Assembly (NCBI GenBank): GCA_959347315.1
Contig: OY365810.1
Location: 8,076,598 to 8,140,597, forward strand
Reading direction: 5' to 3'
Length of the DNA stretch: 64,000 bases
Origin: Bimastos eiseni
Taxonomy: Eukaryota > Annelida > Clitellata > Crassiclitellata > Lumbricidae
Under the pieces are notes generated by a model, which was not told the DNA's origin, made no database searches, and worked only from the letters and a program-made list of their open reading frames with translations. Positions 32,560 through 44,545 of this stretch are shown piece after piece. The position numbers and the translations under genes are program-made. Positions within the stretch are counted from its first letter, which is position 1, and each line of letters opens with the position of its first letter.

Positions 32560-33230
32560 AAAGCTCCGTCGGTAGCTGAAAGCGTCAAGAGGGATTCACA
32601 AAAAAGTTTATTTCTAAGATAAACATCGATTTTCCGCCGAGAAGAGAACCACCCAACTGCAGACTACGCAGATCGCTGCGCAGATTCTCAAATTGACCGG
32701 TCAATACTAGCTCTGCCCGATTCTGCCCGTTCAGATTTAAAGTCAATCAGACTGTTCAGTTGACAGATAGATCAGGTACACTGTTTTGATTTTCATCACA
32801 CTTTCTCCTTGCAAACAGGTTCGTATGTTTCCCTCAGACAAAGTCGCGGCTCCCACTTGAGCCGTATTTATAATGCTCGTGATATCTCATCCTTCGGTTT
32901 GTTCAAGTAGGCCTACCTTCCGTCAGATGGTCCATGCATACATTCGTTCGTGTAAGTTTATACAGAGCTCCATTGTTGAAAGTTGACGTCGCTTGGTTGA
33001 CATACATTCGAAACCAAAGTATACCGATGGTTGCAATCGATCCGGAATAAGTATATTTGGCGTTTAGCATAAAAAAATTCCTCGGTCCAACTTAGACACG
33101 CAAGATCCCAACGGTGACTGAAATAGAGAACGCAATGGACAATTGTGCTGATGCTCACTATCTGATCGTGCATTGGACGCTCTCAGAGGAAGCCCTGCGG
33201 AGATCGATAGAGAAAGCGCACTCCATTACA
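32560..33230. other. Intergenic between units B and C
   Basis: No gene recognised. Short open frames only. Confidence 0.4.
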
Positions 33231-33233
33231 CAA

Positions 33234-33330
33234 TGACAACACAGCTCATTTGCGTCGTTCTTCTCCTTTATCCAGGCGTTGGATTGGCGCTGTCAGAATG
33301 CAAACAATGGCGGAGTATTCTACTCAAAGT
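33234..33330 (+). pseudogene. Signal-peptide-like ORF, boundary copy 2
   Basis: ATG-initiated: MTTQLICVVLLLYPGVGLAL, then SECKQWRSI and a stop. The best preserved of the three boundary copies; a typical signal peptide shape with a 13-residue hydrophobic core. No downstream exon is recognised. Confidence 0.4.
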
Positions 33331-33604
33331 TTGAAAGCATTCGCTTGAATGTCGTTCAGATGCAGACAGCGATACAGCCAGACGGATAAATGGACCGATA
33401 TTTCATAGGCCTGCATTAATCGCTGTTCCTAAGGTTATCCTAGACTGAACAGTTTTCAACTGATCGGTTAACCCATTTTAGGCAATCCATCGAGTCACAT
33501 GTTGAGGCACAGTTCACTAAAAACGCTCTATCAAGGTTATAAGTCGTAACCCAAATAAATTGCATTCTATAAAAGAAAGCATTGACGCTCCAAACTTAAA
33601 GTTT

Positions 33605-33680
33605 AGGGATAAGGAGATTCGAACTCGCCTCCTCAGTTATGGACGCCAGATCAATATCCACTGATCTAACTGACCCTCCA
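33605..33680 (-). repeat. tRNA-like sequence, CAU anticodon position (SINE-type relic)
   Basis: The minus strand shows a 4-bp D stem (GATC-AGTGGATATT-GATC), a TCCATAA loop at the anticodon position and a B box GAGTTCGAATC. Acceptor and anticodon stems do not pair well, so it is a tRNA-derived repeat or pseudo-tRNA, not a working gene. Confidence 0.35.
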
Positions 33681-34079
33681 TCATTAATTCTTTATCTCTA
33701 CGCATAACGGCATCATACAATGTTCGCATCCTGTTTGAAGCTTCCACTTTCAAGAGGCAGAAGGTCAGAACATCCCTTTGCAGAAATTGATTTTGAGACA
33801 TAATAATAAATACGTACTTTATTTACCTGTAATTGTTAGTTTAAAATAAATGAGTTTTTAATGACATTCTGCACTTTTACGACAGTCATTGTGTCATTTT
33901 GGTGTCACCCTTCTGAATGGTGACACCAGGTGCGGTCCGCACCCACCGCACCCCATTTTAGTGACGCCACTGAACACGTGGTATCAAACAGATTTTTATC
34001 AACAAGCCGAAATCCGTAAAAACTGAGTGATTGGAGAATATAATTGAACGACAATGTTTAGTTAACGCCTATTCAAGTG

Positions 34080-34205
34080 CTGCGTGCTATGTGTTAAATA
34101 CCTCCTATACATTTGCATTGGTCTATTATATGGACTTGTACATGTAGGCCTAGACTATTACATGATCTACCTTCAGGTTGACACTCATCTCGTATCGGTA
34201 TTATA
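34080..34205. repeat. Flank repeat shared with the end of the window
   Basis: Matches 63245-63390 closely (ATGTGTTAAATAC, CATTTGCATTGGTCTATT, AGGTTGACACTCATCTCG). Confidence 0.5.
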
Positions 34206-34780
34206 CCTGTCAAGGTGAAACAGTGGAGTACAGTGTATGGGAGAACCTGCAGAAGGTATGCCACCAGTGAAGTCTTTGGTCGAAGAACCACCTAAGCCGC
34301 AACCCTAGGGGGAAAGGCTTAGCAGGAACAATGAAAAAGGCAATATAACGTGGGGGCAACGCCGACTCAGATACTAGACAGTATCAGCCGGTCCAAAGCC
34401 TGGAACTCCCCATAGAAGAAGTGCGAGGGTCGAATGGATGGGTGCAGATACTCCGTTTAGAAAGAAATAGACGAGGAAATCCAACGCAAAGGCAAAAGCA
34501 TCGGAACACTTTGGAAACTGAGATCGTGTTTTATATTGGCATCAACGAGTCTTCGACCCATGGATCAGACAGCAGCCTGAATCTCTGGAAAAAAAGAAGA
34601 CAGAAGCCGCGAAAACTGAAAACAGGGTTCAGGGTTGCAGTGGACACGTGATATGGGCCTTCGACCCATGGAAAACTGAAAACAGGTTCCAGGGTTGCAG
34701 TGGACACGTGATATGGGCCTTCGACCCATGGACTACGATAACAATGATGATACTTGTATAGTACATACGCACTCGATCGA
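34205..34780. repeat. Conserved upstream block, unit B/C copy, with 60-bp tandem duplication
   Basis: Counterpart of 15180-15780. Positions 34611-34670 and 34671-34730 are a direct duplication with an exact 60-bp period, each containing GACACGTGATATGGGCCTTC and a CCATGG. Broken open frames; no product recognised. Confidence 0.5.
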
Positions 34781-34879
34781 ACACGAACACAAATATAATT
34801 TTATTATATGCAAATATAATTTATATATATTTATTTATATATACATTAACTTGGACTACGACAAATGTAAAACTCTTAC

Positions 34880-34968
34880 CGTTGATATCCAGCTCGTGAT
34901 GAATTCCAGCAGCGTTGCCTGCTACGTGTTTAAATGCCTCCTTTATGTTATGGAATCGTACGTGTAGG
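34880..34968 (-). other. Candidate upstream (5') exon of gene B
   Basis: The best preserved copy: acceptor-like TATAAAG, then an open frame with DLHVRFHNIKEAFKHVAGN and AAGIHHELDIN, and donor AACG|GTAAGA at phase 1. See the gene A counterpart at 15823. Confidence 0.35.
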
Positions 34969-35199
34969 TCCAAGACCTTTATACATATTATGACTGACGG
35001 TTGGTTGACATTCATCTTATCTAAGTATTACACCTGTCAGTGAACCATAAAGTGAACCCCATATATTCATATGTATCAAGTGAAAGACTTAGCGTTAAGC
35101 TTAGCGGCCTCTAACAGTCAAGGTCCATGACTTCATTCTGATATATAGGCCGCCAGGGACATGCATAAGGGACAAACATCCGTTTCTAGTGCATTCGAT

Positions 35200-36030
35200 G
35201 GTAGGCCGATCATATCCCACGAGTCTAATTCGATGTATAATTAATTTGTGCAAATGTACAAGACACTCTTGATAAGTATATTCTTTTCAGTGGTTCACTT
35301 GGGACACGCACTGCCCTTTGTCGGATTTCATTCACGTTATCTGGTCTTATCGTCATTTTGTTTCAACGTATATGCGCCTCTCTTCACCTGTCGTTATGTG
35401 CTTTGTTAAAGGCTCGTGTATCGTTCTGCCTTGGTTCAAGGTGTGGTTCAAACACCGAAAGGATGCATTGTGAACTATATATATAGCGATTACCGAACAT
35501 GATGCAAAATATTAAGTGACCAAGCAATTAATGAACAGAACACAGAACACAGAACACAGTTGATTGGGTTTTTATTGTTTAAAAACGTTTTCCGAAATCA
35601 GATTAGCTTTAATGTTAGCCAAACGTACACATCATTACCCTGCAATCTGTTATCATAAGGTCCTTAAACTAGACAGAAATATGAAGAATAGATAGCGCAT
35701 AGCACCTAATAACACTTTCGTAATTCGAATGTCCACTACTTGTAAGATAAGTGAGCACAGTTCGTAAATAAGTGAGATTGTCAGTTCAATCGTATGTAGC
35801 GACTGAACGACTTATACGGTCTCGAAGGATGCGATAATACCGGATGCTCGATTGTTCGACTCCAGTTACAACAAAAGAAGCAGGAAACTTAGGAATTAAT
35901 TTGACGCATAATGTTTCTATATTTTGTGGAACCACCTCTGCTTGTTTAATTTCCGAAAACTTAGTAGAATTCCAATTTAAATTCCAATCTAAATCTAAAA
36001 TTTAGCTAGTCTTTTACACTGTGTGCTTGC
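35200..36030. other. Intergenic, unit C 3' flank
   Basis: No gene recognised. A short AACACAG triplication occurs near 35540. Confidence 0.4.
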
Positions 36031-36042
36031 TAAATATGTTGC

Positions 36043-36160
36043 CTTTCGCGTGAGCGATCGGCCTAGACGTATGAGTGATCGTCCGTATGAGCGATCGTCC
36101 GTATGAGCGATCGTCCGTATGAGCGATCGTCCGTATGAGCGATCGTCCGTAACGCGAAAG
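36043..36160. mobile_element. Miniature element with 9-bp inverted ends and CGTATGAGCGATCGTC iterons
   Basis: CTTTCGCGT at 36043-36051 and its exact reverse complement ACGCGAAAG at 36152-36160 bracket five to six 16-bp iterons of the form CGTATGAGCGATCGTC. No copy in the other units. Confidence 0.6.
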
Positions 36161-36399
36161 TCCATCCTACTCAAAATCGGGAAGGAGGGCCCAATTCCCT
36201 GGGGCAGTTGTCCGGGGATCAATTGTTCTACACTCAGTGAACCTGGTATGCTGGAGGCTGTGAGGCTTGATGTTGGTTCAGCTCTGCTTTCAGCGCAACA
36301 ATTGATGCAAGCGACGAATCATTGGACAACGCTGTAGTCATTGCTCGCTCTTCCCTTTGCTCCTTACACGGCCTCACATCTTATCGTTTAGTGGTATAG

Positions 36400-36740
36400 C
36401 AGTTGTAGAAAATGTCGATGTCTCAAAAGTACGAAAGTTGAAGAACGACTTATTATACCCAGAACGCAGAGCGGTATCTATATGATCGTGGCCATCGCAA
36501 TCCCCGTAATCAGAGCGTAATCGCAGCGTGATAAGTCGTACTAGAAGCGTGATTAGTTCCCAGTTGAAGCGCGGTGAGCGTTGCTAAGGCGCAGTGAAAA
36601 CGTCGTTCAGGCGTAATGCGATCACGTTGGCCGCAGTGAAGACGCAGTGGGCGCAGAGCAATCGTGATGAAAGCGTGGTGGTCATCGCGGTATGGAGCGT
36701 GGTTGTGACTTATTGGTCACAATGAAAACGGAGTTATAAG
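36400..36740. repeat. Diffuse GCAGTGA/GCGTGAT-rich sequence
   Basis: Loosely repeated GCGTGAT, GCGCAGTGA and CGCAGTG motifs without a fixed period. Nature unknown. Confidence 0.35.
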
Positions 36741-36989
36741 ACGTAGCTATGTCAAAGTAACGGCGCTGCGCTCTATTAAAAAAACAATAATTTGCCACAA
36801 TCTCACCACGTTCGGCAATAATTCTTGGGCCTAGGGCGATAGTTGGTTGCGTAGTGGGGTCGAGGCTTGGTGGGACGGTGGCAAGGGAAGGAATAAGAGA
36901 ATGTAAGATGACAGCAATGCTCTTTGGTAAGCACGGTTTATAGAATGACAGCAGTTCATTTGATATTCTTGAAATCACGCTGTCTTTGA

Positions 36990-37310
36990 ATGAAGGTCGA
37001 TTAAGTCCAGTGGGCTCCAGTACTTTTGAGCTACCCCAGGTTTCTGTGTTGGGTCCATTATTGTACATCCTGTACGCGTCTGATGTCGGACATCTCCTGT
37101 CTTCCTGTGGTGTATTGAACCAAATTTATGCAGATGACACTTAGGCTTACGCTCACTATTTTGCGGCAAATGCGGCCGCTGCAGCCCGCTCAACGCAGTT
37201 TGCTATAGACTTCCTTGGTGGCTGGATGTCGTCAAATCGGCTACGGCTTCGGCTAAATCCATATAAAACGTAATTTATCTGGCCTGGCATCAGACAGCAG
37301 CTGGCGATAT
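36990..37310 (+). mobile_element. LINE reverse transcriptase fragment with YADD site
   Basis: The plus frame reads LPQVSVLGPLLYILYASDVG then QIYADDT and a stop where Gln is usual, followed by WMSSNRLRLRLNPYKT and IRQQLA. This is the RT catalytic core (PQGSVLGPLLFxLYxxD, YADDTQ) of a CR1/L2-like LINE. It abuts pseudogene C's propeller and is absent from other units. Confidence 0.75.
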
Positions 37311-37373
37311 TTGAAAGAAAAAAGAAAGTCTGAGGCCTTGGTTAGTTTGATGTTAATACTAGGCCCTGCTGTC

Positions 37374-38186
37374 TCAACCTGCGATGTCAAACACTAATAT
37401 GCGCCCTCCTTTCGATTCGTTGTCACAGACAAGCAAGCGAGCATTAAGCTAATCAACGAATAGTCTTCGTGGACGGTTTAATCCATGCATACTAGAGACA
37501 AATTCTCTCTGACATTTCAGTGTCGATGTCAGTAACAGGATTCGACCACCCCATTCGTCACTTATCAGTAACGAACCATCTCTGTTTACTGCCACATTAA
37601 CTGGAAGGAAGTCTCCATTTTGCAGATCTTGATAGGACGTCGATATCACTACTCTTCCCATTCCGTTTATCACATAGATTCCGCCTGTAGGACTTAGATC
37701 GTTGACCACCACAAAGCGATCGCTGGGCAGCTTAACCGCGTGTCAAGGATATTTTACAGAAAGCATTATATCGCGGACCAGTTGTCCATCTGGAGTGATT
37801 TCCAATAGTTTACTTTTATCCACGACGGCTAAAATAAGATTCGATTCGTCGGTAACAGATAAACGACCCCAGTCGTTGCCGTGCCAGACTTTCTTTAAGA
37901 TACCTCCGTTTACATCGACCATAAGGATTTCCATCGATAATATACAAGCAATTGTTTCTAGAACAGGATACGATGTCTCGCGGTTCCTTTAAATTATCAA
38001 CCGTAAAACTTCTTTGAAACTGAAGGTTTGTCCTGTTGTAAACTTCAACTTCAGGGTCATCCATTACTATAGGAAAAATTTCATCAGCTAAAACCGCCAA
38101 TCCACAGAATCCTCTCTTAGTATTTTCTGCTGTATTTCTTCTTATTGTCAGCATTAATTTCGGATCTGATTTATAGTCGATGACAT
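37374..38186 (-). pseudogene. Pseudogene C exon 10: propeller subtype II, broken
   Basis: Carries the subtype II marker VEVYNRTNLQFQRSFTVDN, shared with the lone exon at 19080-19921. Two stops (37449-37451 and 37743-37745) and a deletion of about 20 bases at 37935. Confidence 0.75.
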
Positions 38187-38689
38187 CTATATTAAAACAA
38201 TAATCATGATCAATATTCCATTACAGGATTACTGTCCTGAAAGTTAAGCAAAAAACTAAATAAAAAGGTAATAGAAAAGTTGTGCAATGTTGCAAGGCAC
38301 AATTAATAATTCACGAGTCGGCGACATTAACATTAGGCGAACGGTTATCAACGTAAACAAGATACATTGTAACTGTAGACCTAAATAGTAGGTCGTTTAC
38401 ATTTCGAATTACATAGAAATCGCTCAGCCAACAGAGTGCTGGGCATAGCCTCGCACCTAAGGCAAGGACGTAGTGTCTTGTTTTCTACCCAAGGTGTTCT
38501 TTCATTTCCCTGAAAGTTGTCCATTTAGAAATTGATCAAATCATGCATTTGAAAATAAGTTGTGTGTCACTTTAATAATTGTTAAAAATTTCTCATACGG
38601 CATTAGTTGTAGTTAGACTCCTATGAACCACGCCTATGTCAAATCTTAAAAATGGTACAAAACAAAATAAAAGTAAAACGGAAGCTCAC

Positions 38690-39088
38690 TTTCGTTTTTT
38701 GTGAAATCATCCATGTATACTGTAATACCAATGGGGATAAGTTGAGTGGAAAATTGGATAAAGATGGTGACAAGTTTCCCAACTAATATGTTGGATGAAT
38801 ACATAGTTTGCAAATTTCTTTGTGCATTTTGTGACAGGCACCAAAACCAGATCACAAGTCCATTGTCCTCCTGATGACAATAAGAGGCGATGATAATTCC
38901 ATCATCTATGCTGTCTGCTGCTGCGCTTTGACTGCTAGAAAGTGGCACTCCCTCTTGCCACTTGTTTAGTTCCTCGACCAACATGGCTTCAATTTCTTCC
39001 AGCGCTTCCATGTTCTCGATGGACGATTTAGCGAATTAACAAAACGATTGTTTGGCAAGCTTTGTCGATACCTTTGACTTAACAAGAA
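38690..39088 (-). pseudogene. Pseudogene C exon 9
   Basis: 399 nt keeping phase 1-1, but with TAA at 39036-39038 in the first helix and a deletion of six codons before the last strand. Confidence 0.7.
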
Positions 39089-39407
39089 CTAAAAGTACAT
39101 ACAATTAAGACTAAAAATAGTACTAATTCTCTGGCAATATACGAGCACAAAATATTATTATACCCTCATGTTTGACAGAAACAGGAAACATGAAAGAGGG
39201 CCAATATTTGTTTGTTGACCAAGCGTTGCGCGAGCAACATAATGATCACGAGTGATAATTCAACTAATAAGACATTGACACGGGCATATTTAAGCAGATC
39301 GTTTGTGCATAATTTGTGCATAGTATGGTATACATTTCCTATAATATTATCTGATTGATTTCCATTTTCTAAATGAAGCACGAAGCTGACTTAAAAAATA
39401 TTGTTAC

Positions 39408-39674
39408 CTCCTCCTTTTTCCAAAAGTTGGACAATAAAATTCTGTTCAGTTTCTCGAAAGCATTCCAGAATGTTTTGGCCTTCGTCTTGCTTGAACGTAA
39501 TCGTACTCAACCATTGCAGAAGCTCACTATTCCTATAGAAGCTGCCTGGTTGATTGGTCAGATGATATCGTTCTTCATCCGTTATACATTTTTTCTTATG
39601 CTGCGATTTTATTAAACGACTTGAATCAATGTTCTCCAACAGGAACTGATGGTTTCTTCTAATCGCACGACCTT
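39408..39674 (-). pseudogene. Pseudogene C exon 8: CARD3, still open
   Basis: 267 nt, open, more diverged: LLENIDSSRLIKSQHKKKCI, TDEERYHL, NILECFRETEQNFIVQLL. Both splice borders are kept. Confidence 0.7.
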
Positions 39675-40584
39675 CTGTGTTAAATACACGACAAAGTTTG
39701 GAAATGCAATAGACGTAGTTATCTGTGAATATGAACCGGCTATCATACGATGTAAAGAGTATGAATCTTTCTGGTTAAAACGTAACAAGCCAAAGCATGG
39801 TTCAATGTTATGAGGAAGAAAATTCTCGATTGACATGTGGACATTGGTCAAACATTATATTTTTTTTACAAAAAATGAATTCCAAGCAGCATCTCATTCT
39901 GCTGGAAAGAGTTTTTCACACAGAATATACGCTCTCTCTCGCGAGCGGTTAACACTTGTTGTTGGTAGAGCAGTGATATTAGTCCACTTTCAGCGTCCAA
40001 TTCCTCTGATAGCCACATGAAATTTCGGCAAATCAAGTCTTTGTGATCAGCGGTATCGTCTCTGTTTAGATTGTCAAGTTCTTGAATAAATTAAAAATAC
40101 AGTTTTAATTATGCCACTGCAAGATATAAAGAGTAAAGACTATTGCTTCGCTTCAAAATGTTTTCCCATTATCATATGAAAAAGCGGTATACTTGGAAAA
40201 GAGTTAAAGAACGAAATTGAGGCCTGCTACCGTGTGTGTGGCAAAGTAGGTTTGAAAAGCCTCCAGTAGCATACCTCAGACGAAGTATGGGGAAGGGGTT
40301 GAACCGAGCTGTGGACTTCGGGTTGATACCAACCGGCATGTTTATGTTCGTCTAAAAGTTGGCAGTAACGGTCACTTCAACGTGAAAGTCGATTCATATT
40401 ATGAAAGAGTTGCGTTGAGTTTTTCAATTAGGTTGTATGTTACTAGTGTTTTCAATTCGAGAATATAATTTATATCATTTTGCCTTGTTATTATCGTTTT
40501 TCGACACAGAAACATATAAACAGAATGTGTGTTTCGAATTCTTTTACGTGTGCATATAATTATTTGCAAACACTTCATAAATAC

Positions 40585-40860
40585 CGTCTTCACCGGATAC
40601 CAGCATCTGATATAGATGTTGTTGGTTCGTGTCTTTAATGGCTGTTAAGAAACATTCGTAGACATCTCTTGGTTTCCTGGCAATGATGCTCAGCAGTTCC
40701 TCATTGGCTCGGATTGGAGTGGACTGCAATAACTGGATCTGCTCAAACTCCTTCAGCGATAGCTTCTGGTCCTGATACATCATAGCTATTATATCTCCCA
40801 GACAAGACAGGTTGCTAACCAGTTGGTTGTATTTCAATTGAATTCTCTGACCATGCTCTT
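40585..40860 (-). pseudogene. Pseudogene C exon 2: CARD1, still open
   Basis: 276 nt with conserved borders: YNQLVSNLSCLGDIIAMMYQ, LKEFEQIQLLQ, ANEELLSIIARKP. Preserved better than the rest of copy C. Confidence 0.7.
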
Positions 40861-40919
40861 CTGTAATTATTTTTATATACGCAAAATTACATGAATATTT
40901 TTGACGTATCAGTTCCACT

Positions 40920-41816
40920 CACTCTGTTTCATGTACTTTTTGCTAAACATGGTTGATTCGGTTTCTATATATAATAATGTATTATGTATCTGCGCAGTTA
41001 AATTCAAATGAAATGCATTTTGGTAACACATGAAAAGCAATCTGAGCATGACTATCTGAGGGTTTCGAACACAACAAGCAATAGTCGGCTTAACTTGAGC
41101 CGACAATTGCTAATTAATTCTTAAATTGTTAAGATAGATCCTATTGATAGTGGGCCTATTATTTAGATCAAATAATTCTTTAAAAATTTTGGACATTTAT
41201 CTCTTAACTCTATGTCTTTGTTTTACGATTTACATTCGTGGTTTAATTCTAGGATAATTGAGGTTACAAAGCTATTAGATGCGTTGGACAACTGTAAACT
41301 GAAGAAATGTATTCTGCGATCATGGGAAGAACCTTTATCTCGTGGAATTATATATAATATATATAAAACACTTGTAGAAATTATTTCACTAATGCTTCCT
41401 TCAGTAAACATAACTTGCAATTAATTGCATTCTGGTGCATTGGATTACTGTGTTTTACTACACTGCATTGCGTTCTTTTGTACAATACGATGGTTCTATG
41501 GGTTAATCTGTACTAGTGTCCTCTTTATGATAGGCAATGCCTGTGCAGTCTTACTTTAACGGAAATTTGGTCTTACTTCAAGCTATTCTCATCTAGTATT
41601 CAGTCAAAAATATTCCGGCACTAGTTTATGTTTATGTCGCAAAAAGCGTTTATTTGCAAAGACAATGGCTTGCAATTTCCAAAACAATGGTTTGTCACTC
41701 TACATTGACGAGAAAATATTAACATTATGACAAAACTGCTGAAAATAACTGGACTTTTTGTTAGCTTATTTCACACATATGTTCTTCAATTAAAATTTGC
41801 ATTAGCATTAAGTTAC
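40920..41816. other. Pseudogene C intron 1
   Basis: AT-rich, colinear with intron 1 of B; nothing else recognised. Confidence 0.5.
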
Positions 41817-42619
41817 TTTCCTGTTGTGCAATTGAAATGCATTTTGTTTCTTCTTCAGCAAGTTGTAGAGCAAAATGCCACAGTTGATCTCTTCGCGACG
41901 AATATCCAGGCATTTTAATTCCTCAGCTTCTGTATCACAGTCGAGAAACAATGCTTTCTTTTTCACACAGGATCCTATAATTTGCTTGAGTTTGCAGTTT
42001 AGTAATTATGGCAATGGTCCGTACAATACTGTTGTTTGCCCATTTAGACTCGCCATATGATGACCTTTCAACTGTTAAGAAATGTGCATACATACGCATG
42101 CAAACAAGCAAACGAACATATACATTCACACACACTTACATGTATGTAGATGCACATTATGCCTATTACACATAATTTATAGGCCCTCATGCATACATGA
42201 ACATACATTTACATGCTCAAATACACAATATATAAAAATATATTTATACATTGTTCTCTGTGCCATTATAGCTATTTCATTAGAAAAAATGGCAATATAT
42301 TATGTAACCCAGCAGTCATTTCATATAATTATTGTATTAACAGATGCGCATACAAACGAACACAAGTAAAACGCCGATGTCACACACACATATGACTGCA
42401 TATATATATATATATACATATATATATGTATATGCAACAAAATAGTTCATATTCATAGCATAGTCCTTTGAGTTATATTAGCTATTCGATTTTATAAAAT
42501 TGTTATAGTATTATGTAGGTCTACACCAACAGTCGTGCAATGTATTATGTGATGCGCTCATATATTTAACTGCAAGTTTATCGTGTAAGCGAAATGTTTT
42601 GCATAGCAGACGCACACTC

Positions 42620-42828
42620 AAACATAGATACACACACACAAACATAGATACACACACAAACATAGATACACACACAAACATAGATACACACACAAACATA
42701 GATACACACACAAACATAGATACACACACAAACATAGATACACACACAAACATAGATACACACACAAACATAGATACACACACAAACATAGATACACACA
42801 CAAACATAGATACACACACAAACACGAA
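42620..42828. repeat. 18-bp minisatellite
   Basis: About 11-12 nearly perfect copies of CATAGATACACACACAAA. All six frames stay open through it, giving spurious ORFs of repeated hexapeptides. The equivalent place in unit B (about 31925-31950) has about one copy, so the array expanded in unit C. It is followed by a (TA)n tract (42834-42872). Confidence 0.9.
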
Positions 42829-42834
42829 AGCAAA

Positions 42835-42871
<37 letters not shown>

Positions 42872-43629
42872 GTATGTGTGTGCTTCTTATGCATGTATAA
42901 CTTTTATACATGAACTTGAATAACGACAAATGCAAGACTCTTACCGTTTATGTTCAGTGGTGAATTTAAAACCGTTGCCTGTTACGTGTCAAATGTCTCC
43001 TTTATACTTGCATAACTCTATTATGTGGAGTCTTAAGATCTACCAGTAGTTCTGATGCCGTTTATTTATTGTGATTTACCTACAGGTTGACATTCATCCT
43101 GAATCAGTATTATATCTGTCAGGGAACCCTAACCTAGACCCTATATCTTCGTATTCGTCGCTTGTAGAACAAAGCGTTAGGCTAAGCGACCAACATGTAC
43201 ATGTATAGGCTTATCAGTAGAGGCTCCGTAGAAGCTCGTACTTCAATCTGACACAGGCCACCCGTGGCATGTATCAGTAGGCCCTACAAACATCCGTGTC
43301 GACATGTTGCTGGATTTAACTCTTTGTATAATTTATTATTATGAGCCTCGGTTTAAGATTAAGAAAGTCTTTGATGAAATAATACGTGTTCACTTGTGAC
43401 AGGCGTTGCTCTTTGCCTGATTTAAATCACAATAGCTGGTCTTATCGTTACTCTGTTTCAACGTATTTGCGATTCATTAGACCTATCGTTTCTTTGCGAT
43501 TGTAAGGGCTACACAATAATTCTCTAGTAGACACAAAGATAATTATGTTGATCATTAGTGATCTTTAGGAAGCTTGGCCAAGATTACCGGAAGAGGCCTT
43601 TATTAGACAGATACCAACAGAGTAGGCCT

Positions 43630-43675
43630 ACGAGGACTATTGATCACTGGACGATTGCTCACCGGACGATTATTT
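43630..43675. repeat. GGACGATTGCTCACC iteron remnant
   Basis: Two iterons of the family at 32186-32246, in the same flanking context (GTAGGCCTACGAGGACTATT). Confidence 0.6.
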
Positions 43676-43759
43676 ATGTAAAACGTTATAACAGACAAGC
43701 AATCACTGCCATTGAATTTAATTTTTAATAAAATAATAAGTGAAATATGAAAATAATTA

Positions 43760-44260
43760 TGTTGAACCGGCTCTCAAAAGTTACTCAAGATTTAACTGTA
43801 AGATGAATAGTCAATTGTACTCAAGTAAGTAAGAACATATGTTTATCCATAAGAAGAAACGGCTGTCAAGACTCTGTCGGGAATATCGCGGTATTTCTTC
43901 TCCGCCGGTTGTTGAACGCCCGTAACGCCTTGTAGGAAAGTAGCCCTTTGTTTCGAACAGTCCTTTCTCAAACCCCGATGAAACGCTACAGTGTTGGGTG
44001 ATTACACCGAAGAAGAGACTGCAGACTGTTGTGCCAACCATATTTTGATCGTTCGTGTAATGCCATCTCCAGCAGCCTCCATTTGACTACGTGAGTCAAT
44101 TGAGAAAATCGGAGGGTTGTTGTTGCTTCTACGACCCCTTAGCGGACGTCCGCGAATTTATGTATACATTCTAAGTACACTAGACCTATGTTAATAGTTC
44201 GTCGAGATGCATAAATAGAGAATATAAATTATTATATTTAAAAGATATCAAACGTGAGAC
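43760..44260. other. Intergenic, no gene recognised
   Basis: A 76-codon minus ORF (43811-44041) has no domain signature. A GCGGACGTCCGC palindrome near 44150 matches the one at about 484. Confidence 0.4.
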
Positions 44261-44264
44261 ATGT

Positions 44265-44545
44265 CATTTTGTATGAAACGTTTTCATTGATCTGGAGGCC
44301 TCTGAGGTGTTATTTTGTAATTAATATTTTCATTCATTTGGGAGCCCCTGATATATCATGCTGAATTTAACGTTTTCATTCATTTGGTGGGCTCCCTGAT
44401 ATGTTAGTTTTTATTTATGTTTTCATTCATGTGATGGCCACTGAGGTATTATTTTGTATGAAATGTTTGCATTCACTCGTTGGCACCTGAGACGTTATGT
44501 TGTATTTAATGTTTTCATCATTTGGGGCCCCTGAGATTTGGGGGC
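44265..44545. repeat. Degenerate tandem repeat of about 60 bp
   Basis: Five to six copies of a unit containing CCCCTGAGATGTTATTTTG-like and TTTTCATTCATTTGG segments. It ends at 44535-44580 with GGGGGCCCTAGGCGCGCGCC, a GC-rich sequence of the kind seen at DNA-transposon ends. Confidence 0.6.

Larger units (their letters stand above)
17930..33315. repeat. Tandem segmental duplication, unit B
   Basis: Second block. It begins with a 3' flank (17930-18200) related to 2260-2520 and 33340-33620, then a lone propeller exon (19080-19921), then a second 3' flank (about 20160-20430) and gene B. The doubled 3' flank suggests that the lone propeller is the remnant of another unit whose 5' part was deleted, fused to gene B's unit. 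Confidence 0.75.
37374..41913 (-). pseudogene. Pseudogene C: internally deleted copy of the CARD/NHL gene
   Basis: Remaining exons: 1 (41817-41913), 2/CARD1 (40585-40860, open), the 5' two-thirds of 3/CARD2 (39881-40080), 8/CARD3 (39408-39674, open), 9 (38690-39088) and 10 (37374-38186). The sequence passes directly from intron 7 (homologous to A about 7206) into the middle of exon 3 (homologous to A about 11451), so half of exon 3, exons 4-7 and introns are deleted. Exon 9 has a stop at 39036-39038. The propeller has stops at 37449-37451 and 37743-37745 and a deletion near 37935. It cannot encode the full protein, though CARD1 and CARD3 stay open. Confidence 0.85.

Noticed and set aside
42511..42935. 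Overlapping long ORFs on both strands with hexapeptide repeats
   Set aside because: They are translations of an 18-bp minisatellite and TA tract, open in all frames.
43811..44041. 76-codon minus ORF
   Set aside because: No domain, no copy in other units, no splice or promoter context.
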